Source of the DNA: RGIG7450 sp045577655
Lineage (GTDB): Bacteria > Bacillota > Clostridia > RUG12999
DNA: 22,047 nucleotides
Direction: 5' to 3'
Assembly (NCBI GenBank): GCA_045577655.1
Contig: JAZNIU010000036.1
Location: 1-22,047, forward strand
Below are positions 1-8,448 of this stretch, one piece after another. The notes below the pieces were generated by a model. The model worked only from the letters and a program-made list of their open reading frames with translations, was not told the origin of the DNA and did not search any database. Position 1 is the stretch's first letter, and each line of letters opens with the position of its first letter. Made by a program: the position numbers and the translations under genes.

Positions 1-43
1 GGCAGTTTTTAAACCGAATATTTTTAGAATTATACAAAGAATA

Positions 44-79
44 AAAACACCGGAATACTTTCGTATTTCGGTGTTTTTT
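44..79. terminator. Bidirectional hairpin terminator after the his operon
   Basis: A 15-bp stem (44-58 with 63-77, one G-U pair) is closed by a 4-nt loop that reads GAAA on the minus strand. A run of T follows on the plus strand (74-79), and TTTTTATT follows on the minus strand. It lies about 80 bases beyond the last his gene, so it probably ends that transcript, and it could also stop a convergent plus-strand gene lying left of the window. Positions 1-159 show no gene. Confidence 0.75.
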
Positions 80-159
80 GATGTAGTATAAACTAAAAAT
101 GTAGTTTAAAAACCGATTTATCCCTAAGACTAACCGCCGAATTGTGAAGTCTTTTCTTT

Positions 160-924
160 TTATTTGCACTTGTTTATAAGCTCTTCAGCTTGCTTAAATC
201 CAAAATCAAGTCCGCTTTTGTCATGGCAGTCGGAAGAAACTATCACCTTTCCCCCGTTTGACAAAATATAGTTTAATATCCATTCGGACGGGTAGGGTTT
301 GCTTCTGTATCCCCTTTGCATTGCACCGGTGTTTATTTCAAACAAAGTGTTTTTTGAAAGAAGTTTGTCAGCCGCGTTTTTTGCAGCAGCAACATATCTT
401 GGGTCATCCTCCGAGAAAAGAGCCTCATTTTCGTTGAATTTTGTTATGAGGTCAAAATGGCCGATAATATCAGCTTTTACCTTTTCAGCCAAGTTGCCGA
501 CAAGTTCAAAATAGTCCTCGGCAAAAGCACAATAGTCCCCGTCCCAGCCGGTATTTACAGCTTTTATAAATTCTTCTTTTGTAAAATCAACCGGGTAGTA
601 CACACCATTTTTTAATACATAATGGACGCTACCGATAACATAATCAAACGCTTTAGTATCTGTTTCTGAAAAGTAGTCCATTTCAATTCCGCATTTTATT
701 ATGATTTTACCGGCATAAACCTTCTTCAGTCTGTCAATTTCTTTTACATATTCCGCTATGCTATCGGGAGTCATGCAATAGCTTGTATCAAACGGAGTGT
801 AGGAGTGCCCCGAAAAACCAAGTTCACTAAATCCTTTTTCTATCGCGGCAACCACCATTTCTTCAGGGCTGTTGTTTCCGTCACAGTAGGTTGTGTGGGT
901 ATGATAATTCACCTTGCGACTCAT
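160..924 (-). CDS. hisK: Histidinol-phosphatase, PHP family
   Basis: This 254-aa protein should hydrolyse L-histidinol phosphate to L-histidinol, the eighth step of histidine synthesis, in the cytoplasm. It shows the metal-binding signatures of the PHP (polymerase and histidinol phosphatase) superfamily in order: HTH near residue 8 (H8, H10), GHS, EMD in CGIEMDY, GSVHY, GHFD, and SSDCHD near the C terminus. The length fits the HisK/HisJ type rather than the HAD-type HisB-N or HisN phosphatases. It is the last gene of the operon, and its ATG overlaps the hisIE stop codon by 4 bp (ATGA), which suggests translational coupling. The name hisK or hisJ is used for this family in Firmicutes. The function is strongly supported by position. 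Confidence 0.93.
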   Translation of the reverse strand: MSRKVNYHTHTTYCDGNNSPEEMVVAAIEKGFSELGFSGHSYTPFDTSYCMTPDSIAEYVKEIDRLKKVYAGKIIIKCGIEMDYFSETDTKAFDYVIGSVHYVLKNGVYYPVDFTKEEFIKAVNTGWDGDYCAFAEDYFELVGNLAEKVKADIIGHFDLITKFNENEALFSEDDPRYVAAAKNAADKLLSKNTLFEINTGAMQRGYRSKPYPSEWILNYILSNGGKVIVSSDCHDKSGLDFGFKQAEELINKCK

Positions 925-1571
925 TTTGTCATTTTCTCCTGTTTAACCTTTTTGTCAATTACATGTCTGGATGCAAGTTCCGAAATGATATCTTCCAGGG
1001 AAATGCCCATTTCCACCATTAAAACCATTATGTGATATGCCAGGTCGGCAATTTCATACACCGTTTCTTTTTTGTCGTTTGCTTTACCGGCAATTATAAC
1101 TTCTGAGGATTCTTCGCCAACTTTTTTAAGGATTTTGTCTATTCCCTTTTCGAAAAGATAGGTTGTGTAGGAACCCTCTTTTTTCTCGGTTTTTCTTCCC
1201 TTTAACATTTCCATAAGACCCTCGGCAGAAAAACCTTCAAGCTCTGCATTTTCATAAACCAGGCTCGTGAAACAACTGTCACTTCCCGTGTGGCAAGCCG
1301 GTCCGTCCTTTTTGACAACAACAGTAAGCGCATCTTTGTCGCAATCTGCAGTGATGCTTACAATATGCTGATAATTTCCAGAGGTTTCCCCTTTAAGCCA
1401 AAGCTTTTCTCTTGACCTGCTGTAGAAACATGTAAGCCCTTTTTTAATTGAAATTTCAAGACTTTCTCTGTTCATATAAGCAAGTGTCAAAATCTTCCCT
1501 GAGTCTGCATCAACAACTATTGCAGGAATAAGTCCTTTCTCATCAAATTTAAGTTCATTTAAATCAAACAT
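921..1571 (-). CDS. hisIE: Bifunctional phosphoribosyl-AMP cyclohydrolase / phosphoribosyl-ATP pyrophosphohydrolase
   Basis: A 216-aa fusion carries out steps 2 and 3 of histidine synthesis: PR-ATP pyrophosphohydrolysis (HisE) and ring opening of PR-AMP (HisI). The HisI domain covers residues 1 to about 108 and shows the cysteines expected to bind zinc: C77 in ADCDKDA, and C93 and C100 in GPACHTGSDSC. The HisE domain covers about 115-205 with the EESSEVIIAGK helix (MazG-like, metal-binding acidic residues) and ADLAYHIMVLM. The order I-then-E is the usual fused form. The ATG has a good ribosome site (AGGAGAG), and hisF ends inside that site, 11 nt upstream. The 3' end overlaps hisK by 4 bp. 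Confidence 0.97.
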   Translation of the reverse strand: MFDLNELKFDEKGLIPAIVVDADSGKILTLAYMNRESLEISIKKGLTCFYSRSREKLWLKGETSGNYQHIVSITADCDKDALTVVVKKDGPACHTGSDSCFTSLVYENAELEGFSAEGLMEMLKGRKTEKKEGSYTTYLFEKGIDKILKKVGEESSEVIIAGKANDKKETVYEIADLAYHIMVLMVEMGISLEDIISELASRHVIDKKVKQEKMTK

Positions 1572-1582
1572 TACTTTCTCTC

Positions 1583-2341
1583 CTATAATCTAACCCTAAT
1601 ATCATTTTCTCTGAGCAGCTTTTTAAGCTCCGGAATTTTAACCTCGCCATAATGGAACACTGAAGCGGCAAGCCCCGCGTCAATCTCTGGAAGCTCTTTA
1701 AAAAGATTAACGAAGTCATAAGCCGTGCCTGCTCCACCCGAGGCTATCACCGGAACATTTACGGCTTCCAAAACTTGCTTTAACATAGGAATGTCAAATC
1801 CGCCTTTTACGCCGTCGGTGTCTATGGAGTTTACCACAACCTCGCCCGCTCCCATATCAACACAGTGTTTAATCCAGGAAATAGCTTCCATTCCGGTGTT
1901 TTCACGGCCGCCTTTTGAGAAAACCCTGAACACACCGTCAACACGTTTTATATCAACGCTTATAACAACACACTGACTGCCATATTTTTTTGCCGCTTCC
2001 TCAATGATTGCAGGGTTCTTTATAGCCCCCGAATTAACGCTCACCTTGTCGGCACCGCATTTTAAAACCCGGTCAAAATCGGCAATCCCCGAAATGCCGC
2101 CACCTACCGTAAGAGGTATAAATATCTGGGAGGCAACTTCGTTTAAAATGTCTGTAAAAAGCTTTCTGCCTTCTGCAGAAGCGGTTATATCATAAAAAAC
2201 CAGTTCGTCTGCTCCCGAGTCACTGTAAAACTTGCCAAGTGTTACGGGAGAAGAAACGTCTGAAAGAGAAGAAAAGTTAACTCCTTTAACCACCCGCCCG
2301 TCCCGTACATCAAGACAGGGTATAATTCTTTTTGTAATCAA
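1583..2341 (-). CDS. hisF: Imidazole glycerol phosphate synthase, cyclase subunit (TTG start)
   Basis: HisF is the (beta/alpha)8 cyclase that, with the HisH glutaminase, makes imidazole glycerol phosphate and AICAR. The catalytic aspartates appear where expected: D11 in KRIIPCLDV and D130 in VISVDIK. The phosphate-binding glycines appear in TVGGGIS and IASGGAGT. The open frame extends upstream to an ATG at 2371, but the extra 10 residues are not family-like. The proposed start is the TTG at 2339-2341, which gives 252 aa beginning ITKRIIPCL. It has a strong GGAAGGAG site 8 nt upstream and overlaps the hisA stop as TTGA. HisF is usually about 250 aa, which fits this choice. Confidence 0.96.
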   Translation of the reverse strand: MITKRIIPCLDVRDGRVVKGVNFSSLSDVSSPVTLGKFYSDSGADELVFYDITASAEGRKLFTDILNEVASQIFIPLTVGGGISGIADFDRVLKCGADKVSVNSGAIKNPAIIEEAAKKYGSQCVVISVDIKRVDGVFRVFSKGGRENTGMEAISWIKHCVDMGAGEVVVNSIDTDGVKGGFDIPMLKQVLEAVNVPVIASGGAGTAYDFVNLFKELPEIDAGLAASVFHYGEVKIPELKKLLRENDIRVRL

Positions 2342-3075
2342 AGTGTTTTCTCCTTCCCTATTTTTTCGCACAATTTAACTGCGTCAGCTATTGAAATTGC
2401 GCCTGTGTAGTAAGCTTTGCCGACAATAGCGCCGTATATGTCAAGCCGTGCAAGTTTTTCAACATCTTCAAGGCTGGACACTCCGCCCGATGCAACAATG
2501 TCCATACCAAAATTTTCGGACAAGCTCTTATAAAGCTCGTGGTTTGTGCCTTTCATGGCACCGTCCTTTGAAATATCAGTACAAATAAGTGTTTTTACAC
2601 CCATTTTTTCCGCCATTTCACAGAAAGTTTCATATCTGTACTCGGACTTTTCGGTCCAACCTTTTACGGCAACATATCCGTCTTTGATATCAACGCCAAG
2701 GGCAATTTTGTCACCGAACAAACCAACTGCTTCACGCAGAAAATCTGTGTTTTCTGTCGCTGCAGTGCCAAGTATTACCCTGTCCACACCTGCAGCAATA
2801 TATTTTTCTATAACAGAAAGGGAGCGTATCCCACCGCCAATTTCAGTTTTAATATTTGTGCTTGCCACGATTTTTTTGACTGTTTCAATGTTGGGAGTTT
2901 GTCCGTTTTTTGCTCCCTCCAAATCCACAATATGTATAAACTCTGCGCCCGATTTTTCAAAGTCTGCGGCAATTTCTTCCGGTCGTTCACTGTAAACGGT
3001 CATCTGGTTATAATCGCCTTTGAAAAGGCGCACACATTTCCCGTCAAACAAATCTATTGCAGGTAAAATAATCAT
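2338..3075 (-). CDS. hisA: ProFAR isomerase (phosphoribosylformimino-AICAR-phosphate isomerase)
   Basis: HisA is the (beta/alpha)8 isomerase for step 4, converting ProFAR to PRFAR. The catalytic aspartates are visible as D8 in LPAIDLFDGK and D129 in LGVDIKDG, with phosphate loops EIGGGIR and VASGGVSS. The open frame reaches back to 3150, inside hisH, but the family start is the ATG at 3073-3075 (MIILPAIDL), giving 245 aa. That ATG has a GAGGAGG ribosome site 7 nt upstream and overlaps the hisH stop codon by 4 bp (ATGA). The 3' end overlaps the hisF TTG start. HisA and HisF are ancient paralogues, and the adjacent order H-A-F is the classical one. Confidence 0.97.
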   Translation of the reverse strand: MIILPAIDLFDGKCVRLFKGDYNQMTVYSERPEEIAADFEKSGAEFIHIVDLEGAKNGQTPNIETVKKIVASTNIKTEIGGGIRSLSVIEKYIAAGVDRVILGTAATENTDFLREAVGLFGDKIALGVDIKDGYVAVKGWTEKSEYRYETFCEMAEKMGVKTLICTDISKDGAMKGTNHELYKSLSENFGMDIVASGGVSSLEDVEKLARLDIYGAIVGKAYYTGAISIADAVKLCEKIGKEKTL

Positions 3076-3692
3076 ATTTTTACCTCCTCTGCAAAAGCTT
3101 TTAAAATGGCAAGTCCCACATCGCCGCTTTTTTCCGGATGAAACTGGCAACCAAAAATATTGTCTTTCTGTACTGCAGCAGTAACATCAATTCCATATTC
3201 TGCAGTTGCAACAACATTTTCATCACATTCGTCCGCAAAGAAAGAATGAACAAAATATACAAAATCTTTTTCTTTTAAATATTTGAATATGGGGCAATTT
3301 TCTTTTGTGAAATGAAGACTGTTCCATCCGATATGCGGAATTTTGTATTTGCTTGGAATTCTCCCCTCCATTGCAACAACCTTGCCGGGAATAAGACCAA
3401 GCCCGTCATGCTCGCCATATTCAAAGCTTTTTTCAAAAAGCATCTGCATACCAAGGCAAATCCCAAGCAGCGGCTTACCGCTTTTTGCAAGTTCTGTAAC
3501 CGTTATGTCAAGCCCTGTCTTTCTTAAGCTTTTTATAGCATCTTCAAATGCACCCACTCCGGGAAGTATAATCCCGTCGGCGCTTTTTATAACCTGTTCG
3601 TCTTTTGTAACACAGTTTTCAATACTTAGCGCATCAAGCGAACATTTGAGGGAATAAAGATTTCCCACTCCATAATCTATGATTGCAATCAT
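3072..3692 (-). CDS. hisH: Imidazole glycerol phosphate synthase, glutamine amidotransferase subunit
   Basis: HisH hydrolyses glutamine and channels ammonia to HisF. The 206-aa protein is a class I glutamine amidotransferase with nucleophile C79 in LLGICLGMQ and the His-Glu pair H185 and E187 in QFHPEKS. The N terminus MIAIIDYGVGN is typical. It starts only 5 nt after the hisB stop, so its purine-rich AAAGGGG site lies within the 3' end of hisB. Its stop codon overlaps the hisA start, so the two subunits of one enzyme (HisH, HisF) flank hisA in a coupled block. Confidence 0.97.
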   Translation of the reverse strand: MIAIIDYGVGNLYSLKCSLDALSIENCVTKDEQVIKSADGIILPGVGAFEDAIKSLRKTGLDITVTELAKSGKPLLGICLGMQMLFEKSFEYGEHDGLGLIPGKVVAMEGRIPSKYKIPHIGWNSLHFTKENCPIFKYLKEKDFVYFVHSFFADECDENVVATAEYGIDVTAAVQKDNIFGCQFHPEKSGDVGLAILKAFAEEVKI

Positions 3693-3697
3693 AATTG

Positions 3698-4285
3698 TTA
3701 TAATACCCCTTTAGTTGAGGGAATCTGGTCTTTTTTTGCAGCGTCAATTGCAGTTGCTTTTGCAAGTGCACGCGCCACCGCTTTAAAACTTCCCTCTATA
3801 ATGTGATGAGAATTTTTGCCGCTCATTTGTTTTATATGCAGTGTTATTGCGGCTTTTCTCACAAAGCCAAGATAAAACTCTTCTGTGAGCTCGGTATCAA
3901 AAGTGCCAACCTTCTGGGATGGAATGTCAAGACCATATGAAAGGTGTGTTCTGCCTGAAATGTCCACAGCAGCCATAATAAGTGCTTCGTCCATAGGCAG
4001 TATAATGTCTCCGTAGCGGATAATCCCTTTCATATCTCCTATTGCTTCATTAAAAGCTTTGCCGAGACATATACCGATATCTTCGCAGGTGTGGTGATCG
4101 TCAATGTAGGTATCTCCCTCACATTTAACAACCAGATCATAGCCGCTGTGTTTTGCAAAAAGTGTGAGACAGTGGTCCAAAAACCCGCAACCTGTATTGA
4201 TGTCGAAACTTCCCGTGCCGTCAAGATTTAACGAAAGAAAAATGTCTGTTTCTGATGTTGTACGTTTAATTTCCGCTTTTCTCAT
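3698..4285 (-). CDS. hisB: Imidazoleglycerol-phosphate dehydratase (monofunctional)
   Basis: HisB dehydrates imidazole glycerol phosphate to imidazole acetol phosphate. It has the two manganese-binding histidine clusters of the family: DDHHTCED at residues 62-69 and SHHIIEGSFKA near residue 160, plus GFLDHCLTLFAKH. There is no N-terminal HAD phosphatase domain, in agreement with the separate HisK in this operon. The open frame extends to 4306, but the ATG at 4283-4285 (MRKAEIKR) is preferred. It has an AGGAGG site 9 nt upstream and overlaps the hisC stop by 4 bp. The resulting 195 aa match the usual monofunctional length. Confidence 0.97.
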   Translation of the reverse strand: MRKAEIKRTTSETDIFLSLNLDGTGSFDINTGCGFLDHCLTLFAKHSGYDLVVKCEGDTYIDDHHTCEDIGICLGKAFNEAIGDMKGIIRYGDIILPMDEALIMAAVDISGRTHLSYGLDIPSQKVGTFDTELTEEFYLGFVRKAAITLHIKQMSGKNSHHIIEGSFKAVARALAKATAIDAAKKDQIPSTKGVL

Positions 4286-5349
4286 ACTAAACTTCCTCCT
4301 AAGCAAATTTCTTCTGCTATTTCAAGAAATTTTTCCATTTCTTCTTTTGTGCCGATTGTAACCCTTACATAATCTTTAATTCGTTCCTTTTTAAAATGTC
4401 TTACTAAGACACCCTTTTCTCTGAGTTTTGAGTAAAAGGCTTCACCCGCAAGCCCCTCTTTTTTCACAAAAATAAAGTTGGCCACAGAAGGCGTCATGCT
4501 AAAGCCCATTTTTTTAAGCTCTTCCATAGTAAATTCTCTGGTTTTTGCAATCTCCTTGCAGTTTTCCATATAATATTCGTCAGACTCAATTGCCGCAATT
4601 CCTGCAAGCATTGTCAGTCTGTTTATGCTATATGGGTTTGTGGAATATTTTATTTTTTCAAGGTCTAAAATAAGCTCTTTGTCGCCTATTGCAAAACCAA
4701 GTCTGCCGCCTGCAAGGCTTCTGGATTTTGAATAGGTTTGAACAACAAGCAAATTGTCATATTTTTTCACAAGTGGAAGAGAGCTTTCGCCGCCAAAATC
4801 CACATATGCCTCGTCAATCACAACAACGCTGTCGCGGTTTTTTATGACAATATCTTCAATGTCCTTAACCGACAATGCCATACCGGTAGGCGCATTCGGG
4901 TTTGCAATAACTACAAGTTTTTTTGCACCGAAATAGTCTTTTTTGTCAATTGAAAAGTCTTCTTTAAGTGCTACCTTCTTGCATTTTATTCCGCCAAGCT
5001 GACCGAACACCTCATAAAACCCATAAGAAATATCAGGAAAAATTGCTCCCTTTTCTCCAAACGCCATAAAAGCGAAGTTTAATATATCGTCCGAGCCGTT
5101 GGATACAAAAATGTTTTCTTGTGAGAAACCGTATCTTTCAGCAAGTTTTTCTTTCAGTTTGCCGCACTTGGGGTCGGGATACAAATTAAGTTTTGCGACC
5201 TCTTCCTGCGAAATTGTTTTTATAACATGTGGCGAAGAGGGATAGGGTGATTCGTTAGTGTTAAGCTTTATATACTTTTTGTCAACAGGTTGCTCGCCAG
5301 GCACATACGCCTCCAGCTTCCTGTACTTTTTATTTAAAAATTTACTCAA
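4282..5349 (-). CDS. hisC: Histidinol-phosphate aminotransferase (TTG start)
   Basis: HisC is a fold-type I PLP enzyme that transaminates imidazole acetol phosphate with glutamate. The 355-aa sequence shows KLNTNESPYPSS at the N terminus, NPNAPTG near 150, DEAYVDF near 180, and the Schiff-base lysine K208 in TYSKSRSLAG, followed by the phosphate-binding GGRLGF. The start is a TTG at 5347-5349. No family-like ATG lies further in, and an AAGGTGG site sits 6 nt upstream. The gene begins 12 nt after the hisD stop and overlaps hisB at its 3' end. Confidence 0.95.
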   Translation of the reverse strand: MSKFLNKKYRKLEAYVPGEQPVDKKYIKLNTNESPYPSSPHVIKTISQEEVAKLNLYPDPKCGKLKEKLAERYGFSQENIFVSNGSDDILNFAFMAFGEKGAIFPDISYGFYEVFGQLGGIKCKKVALKEDFSIDKKDYFGAKKLVVIANPNAPTGMALSVKDIEDIVIKNRDSVVVIDEAYVDFGGESSLPLVKKYDNLLVVQTYSKSRSLAGGRLGFAIGDKELILDLEKIKYSTNPYSINRLTMLAGIAAIESDEYYMENCKEIAKTREFTMEELKKMGFSMTPSVANFIFVKKEGLAGEAFYSKLREKGVLVRHFKKERIKDYVRVTIGTKEEMEKFLEIAEEICLGGSLV

Positions 5350-5361
5350 AATATTCCCACC

Positions 5362-6627
5362 TTATTTTTCTTTTCTGATGCTGGCACTTCTCGCATGAGC
5401 AGAGAGTCCTTCTGTTTCTGCAAAATAGGAAACCTTGTCGGCAATTTCGAAAAATGCTTCCTTTGTAAAATATGTGAACTGCATTTTCTTAACAAAATCG
5501 TCCACCGAAAGAGGACTTGAAAAACGCGCTGTTCCGCTTGTCGGCAGTGTGTGGTTGGGCCCCGCCATATAGTCTCCCAATGCTTCCGGACAATAGTTTC
5601 CCAAAAATACCGAACCGGCATTTTTTATCTTATCAAGATAGTCAAAAGGATTTTTCACACAAATTTCAAGATGTTCGGGTGCAATTCTGTTGGAACAGTC
5701 TATCGCCTCGTCAAGCGACGGCGCAATTATAATTTTGCTGTTTTTGTCTATAGATTCTCTTGCTATTTCATAACGCGGCAACGTTTTAATCTGAACTTCA
5801 ATTTCTGCCTGAACATTTTGGGCTATCGTGGCAGAATCTGTTATAAGCACCGCACTTGCATTTTTGTCGTGTTCCGCCTGAGACAAAAGGTCTGCAGCAA
5901 CATATACGGGGTTTGCATTTTTATCTGCAATAACAAGAATTTCACTCGGTCCCGCTATCATGTCAATCGCAACCTGACCGAACACCTGTCTTTTTGCTTC
6001 TGCAACATAAGCATTTCCGGGTCCTACAATTTTGTCCACTCTCGGAACACTTTCCGTACCATAAGCAAGTGCTGCAACTGCCTGTGCGCCGCCAAGTTTA
6101 AACACCCTGTCAACACCGGCAATTTTTGCTGCCGCCAGAATGTTAGGGTTTATTTTTCCGCCGGTTGGAGGCGTTACCATAACAATCTCCGAAACGCCCG
6201 CAAGCTTTGCAGGAATGGCGTTCATAAGAACAGAAGAAGGATAGGCAGCTGTTCCTCCCGGAACATATATTCCCACTTTTTCAAGAGGAAGCACCTTCTG
6301 GCCTGCAGTTACCCCCTCTTTTTCATTCAAAACAAACCCGGTTCTTATCTGGTTTTTGTGATAGTTTTCAATATTTTCTTTTGCTTCTTTTAAGATGTCG
6401 AGCATTTTCCCCAGAACAGAGCTAAAAGCCTCCTCTGTTTCCTCTTCTGAAACCTCAAGACAGGAAAGCTCTGCACCATCAAACTTTTTACAATAATTAA
6501 AAAGTGCCGCATCGCCGTTTTTCCTGACATCAGAGATGATATTCGCCACAACATCCGAAACATTAACCGTGGCTTCCTCTCTTTTGAAAATTTCTTCTAC
6601 CTCGTCCCAGTTAAATATTTTAATCAT
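5362..6627 (-). CDS. hisD: Histidinol dehydrogenase
   Basis: HisD carries out the last two oxidations, histidinol to histidine, using NAD+ and zinc. In its 421 aa the expected residues are visible: zinc ligands Q250 and H253 in SQAEHD, the Asp in ALGDYMAGPNH and a C-terminal His in LSAHARS. The catalytic pair E318-H319 lies in APEHLEI. GGAQAVAALAYG and GPGN near 200 form the NAD/substrate region. Length is standard. The ATG overlaps the hisG stop (ATGA) and has an AGAAGGTG site. Confidence 0.97.
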   Translation of the reverse strand: MIKIFNWDEVEEIFKREEATVNVSDVVANIISDVRKNGDAALFNYCKKFDGAELSCLEVSEEETEEAFSSVLGKMLDILKEAKENIENYHKNQIRTGFVLNEKEGVTAGQKVLPLEKVGIYVPGGTAAYPSSVLMNAIPAKLAGVSEIVMVTPPTGGKINPNILAAAKIAGVDRVFKLGGAQAVAALAYGTESVPRVDKIVGPGNAYVAEAKRQVFGQVAIDMIAGPSEILVIADKNANPVYVAADLLSQAEHDKNASAVLITDSATIAQNVQAEIEVQIKTLPRYEIARESIDKNSKIIIAPSLDEAIDCSNRIAPEHLEICVKNPFDYLDKIKNAGSVFLGNYCPEALGDYMAGPNHTLPTSGTARFSSPLSVDDFVKKMQFTYFTKEAFFEIADKVSYFAETEGLSAHARSASIRKEK

Positions 6628-7265
6628 TTATTTTCACCTTCTGTGCACTGTTTTTCAAGTGCTAAATATACCTCTTGTATCTGCTCGTGGCAGAATTTGT
6701 AGCTTGCCTTGTTGGCTATCAGTCTTGCTGATATGGGAACCACCGTTTCGGTTGGTTCAAGGTTGTTCTCTTTAAGTGTTGTACCTGTTTCAACTATATC
6801 AACAATAACATCCGACAGGTCTAAAATTGGAGCAAGCTCAATTGACCCGTTAAGCTTTATGATGTCAATGTCTCTACCTTTTTTCTCATAATATCCGCTT
6901 GCAATGTTGGGAAATTTTGTTGCAACACGAAGGCTTCTGTCCGACGGGTCGCGAAACCCAACTGCCGCTGCAACTGCCATTCTGCATTTTCCTATTCCAA
7001 GATCTAACAGCTCATAAACATCAGGGCTGTATTCAAGCAGAATATCTTTGCCTGCAATACCAATATCAGCCGCACCACGTTCTACATAAATGGGAACGTC
7101 CGACGGTTTCACCCAGAAATATCTCAGTTTCCCGTCAGCAGATTCAAATATAAGTCTTCTGTCCCCTTTTTCTATATCAGGACAGGCAAATCCTGCTTTT
7201 TGCAGCATTGTATAAACTTTTTCACCAAGCCTGCCTTTCGGCAAAGCAATATTTATATGTTTCAA
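6624..7265 (-). CDS. hisG: ATP phosphoribosyltransferase, short-form catalytic subunit (TTG start)
   Basis: HisG condenses ATP with PRPP, the committed step. At 213 aa it is the short form (HisG-S), lacking the C-terminal ACT-like histidine-binding domain of the long form, so it needs HisZ for activity and feedback control. HisZ is encoded immediately upstream. Visible signatures are IALPKGRLG at the N terminus, RGAADIGIAGKD, and the PRPP loop DIVETGTTLKENNL. The start is a TTG at 7263-7265 with a strong GGGGAGGAA site. It overlaps the hisZ stop codon as TTGA, which would help keep HisG and HisZ in matched amounts. Confidence 0.96.
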   Translation of the reverse strand: MKHINIALPKGRLGEKVYTMLQKAGFACPDIEKGDRRLIFESADGKLRYFWVKPSDVPIYVERGAADIGIAGKDILLEYSPDVYELLDLGIGKCRMAVAAAVGFRDPSDRSLRVATKFPNIASGYYEKKGRDIDIIKLNGSIELAPILDLSDVIVDIVETGTTLKENNLEPTETVVPISARLIANKASYKFCHEQIQEVYLALEKQCTEGENK

Positions 7266-8347
7266 CTTCTCTTTTCCTCCCCTGACAAGACAACTGTTTC
7301 GCGGCAGAAAACTTTTGCTGTTTTATCCCGCTGAACCAGAACCGATTTGCCCCCCGCGATTATTTCTTCAGCCTTATCAAACACCTTTTCAGGAAAAACA
7401 TTTTCATCATAACAGAGCAAAACATCTGCATCATATTCTTTCCCAGAAACAAACAGCCGTTCCAGCAGATTGAGATATATTGCAAAACCTATTGCACCCG
7501 ATTTTCTGCCCATTTTTGTCATAAGTCTGTCATACTGTCCGCCGCTTAATATACCTGCCGGCACCCCTTCAACATATCCGCGGAAAAGTATCCCGTTATA
7601 ATATTTCATATCATTGACAACAGAAAAATCAAACTGAATGTTTTTAAGCCCTGCCTTTATAAGAACTCCGCAAATCTGCTCAACTTCTGTTATAGCTTTT
7701 TCTGTTTCTTTATTAACAGAAAGACTTTTTATTTCTTTTGATATTTTTTCAATCGGTCCGTAAAGAGAAACAAGCAGTTTGATTTTTTCTGTCCACTCAT
7801 CTTCCAATCCCTGTTCTTTGCACGCCGCAGCAAGTTCAGGCAAATTCTTTTCGCTGATAGCCTTTAAAAACCGCGATGTGTCCTCAATGCCTGCTGCCGC
7901 AAGAAGCGATGCAACAAGGCCCATATGCGAAATGTCAAGAAAATATTTTTCACTTATGCATTCAAGACTTTTTGCAGCAAGCATAATAACCTCGCATATA
8001 TTGTAGGTATCAACCTCTCCTATGCATTCAAGTCCTGCCTGCATAATCTCCTTAAACCCCTGAGACCCCTCGGACACTCTGTAAACATTTTCATTGTAAT
8101 AAACTTTCTGAACATAGTTAGCCGTGTCCTCAGAATTTTTTATGATAGACAGCGTAACGTCCGGCTTCATAGCAAGAAGTTTGCCGTTTGTATCAGTAAA
8201 AGTTATAACTTTGTCGCTTATTAAAAAGTCTTTGTTTTTAACATACGTGTCATATTCTTCAAACTTGTTCATTCGAAACTGCGAATATCCGTATTTCTGA
8301 TATATAACTCTTAATTTCTGTATGAGATTATCAATGTTTTGCTGCAT
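7262..8347 (-). CDS. hisZ: ATP phosphoribosyltransferase regulatory subunit (HisRS-like)
   Basis: HisZ is a paralogue of histidyl-tRNA synthetase that lacks aminoacylation activity and forms a hetero-octamer with short HisG. The 361-aa protein shows class II synthetase-like segments: YRVSEGSQGFKEIMQAGLE (motif 2 region), and LSGGQYDRLMTKMG with GAIGFAIYLNLL (motif 3 region). There is no full-length anticodon-binding domain, which separates it from HisS. It is the first gene of the operon, with an ATG preceded by an AAGGAGAG site and a promoter 64 nt upstream. The adjacent short HisG strongly favours HisZ over HisS. Confidence 0.94.
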   Translation of the reverse strand: MQQNIDNLIQKLRVIYQKYGYSQFRMNKFEEYDTYVKNKDFLISDKVITFTDTNGKLLAMKPDVTLSIIKNSEDTANYVQKVYYNENVYRVSEGSQGFKEIMQAGLECIGEVDTYNICEVIMLAAKSLECISEKYFLDISHMGLVASLLAAAGIEDTSRFLKAISEKNLPELAAACKEQGLEDEWTEKIKLLVSLYGPIEKISKEIKSLSVNKETEKAITEVEQICGVLIKAGLKNIQFDFSVVNDMKYYNGILFRGYVEGVPAGILSGGQYDRLMTKMGRKSGAIGFAIYLNLLERLFVSGKEYDADVLLCYDENVFPEKVFDKAEEIIAGGKSVLVQRDKTAKVFCRETVVLSGEEKRS

Positions 8348-8370
8348 AATTCTCTCCTTTTTTCTGCACC

Positions 8371-8398
8371 GCGCGCTCGCTTTATCACTTTAGCGCGC
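8371..8398 (-). promoter_or_regulatory. GC-rich hairpin in the hisZ leader
   Basis: The arms GCGCGCT (8371-8377) and AGCGCGC (8392-8398) are complementary around a 14-nt loop. They stand out as pure G/C in an AT-rich leader of about 57 nt between the predicted transcription start and the hisZ ATG. No T-run follows, so this is not an intrinsic terminator. It could stabilise the 5' end or serve as a DNA-level operator. The leader is too short for a T-box or a classical His-codon attenuator. Confidence 0.5.
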
Positions 8399-8410
8399 TA
8401 ATATGCTATC

Positions 8411-8439
8411 ATAATAACATAAGTTTAAGAAAAAGTCAA
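8411..8439 (-). promoter_or_regulatory. SigA-type promoter of the his operon
   Basis: Reading on the minus strand, the -35 is TTGACT (8434-8439), the spacer is exactly 17 bp and the -10 is TATTAT (8411-8416). Transcription would begin near 8404, giving a leader of about 57 nt before hisZ. No other good promoter was seen inside the operon. Confidence 0.75.
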
Positions 8440-8448
8440 TAGTTTTCG

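Noticed and set aside
4..116. Near-identical 14-mers AGTTT..CCGA at 4-17 and 103-116 flanking the his terminator
   Set aside because: They differ at two positions and are AT-rich; too short to support a duplication or an attachment-site claim.
5551..6393. Plus-strand open frame of 280 codons opposite hisD
   Set aside because: It is antisense to a complete hisD, rich in Cys, Phe, Arg and Asn, and has no ribosome site or family resemblance; it reflects the codon bias of hisD.
8348..8404. Possible His-codon attenuator or T-box in the hisZ leader
   Set aside because: The leader is only about 57 nt, has no His-rich leader peptide, no T-box sequence and no terminator-like hairpin with a T-run.
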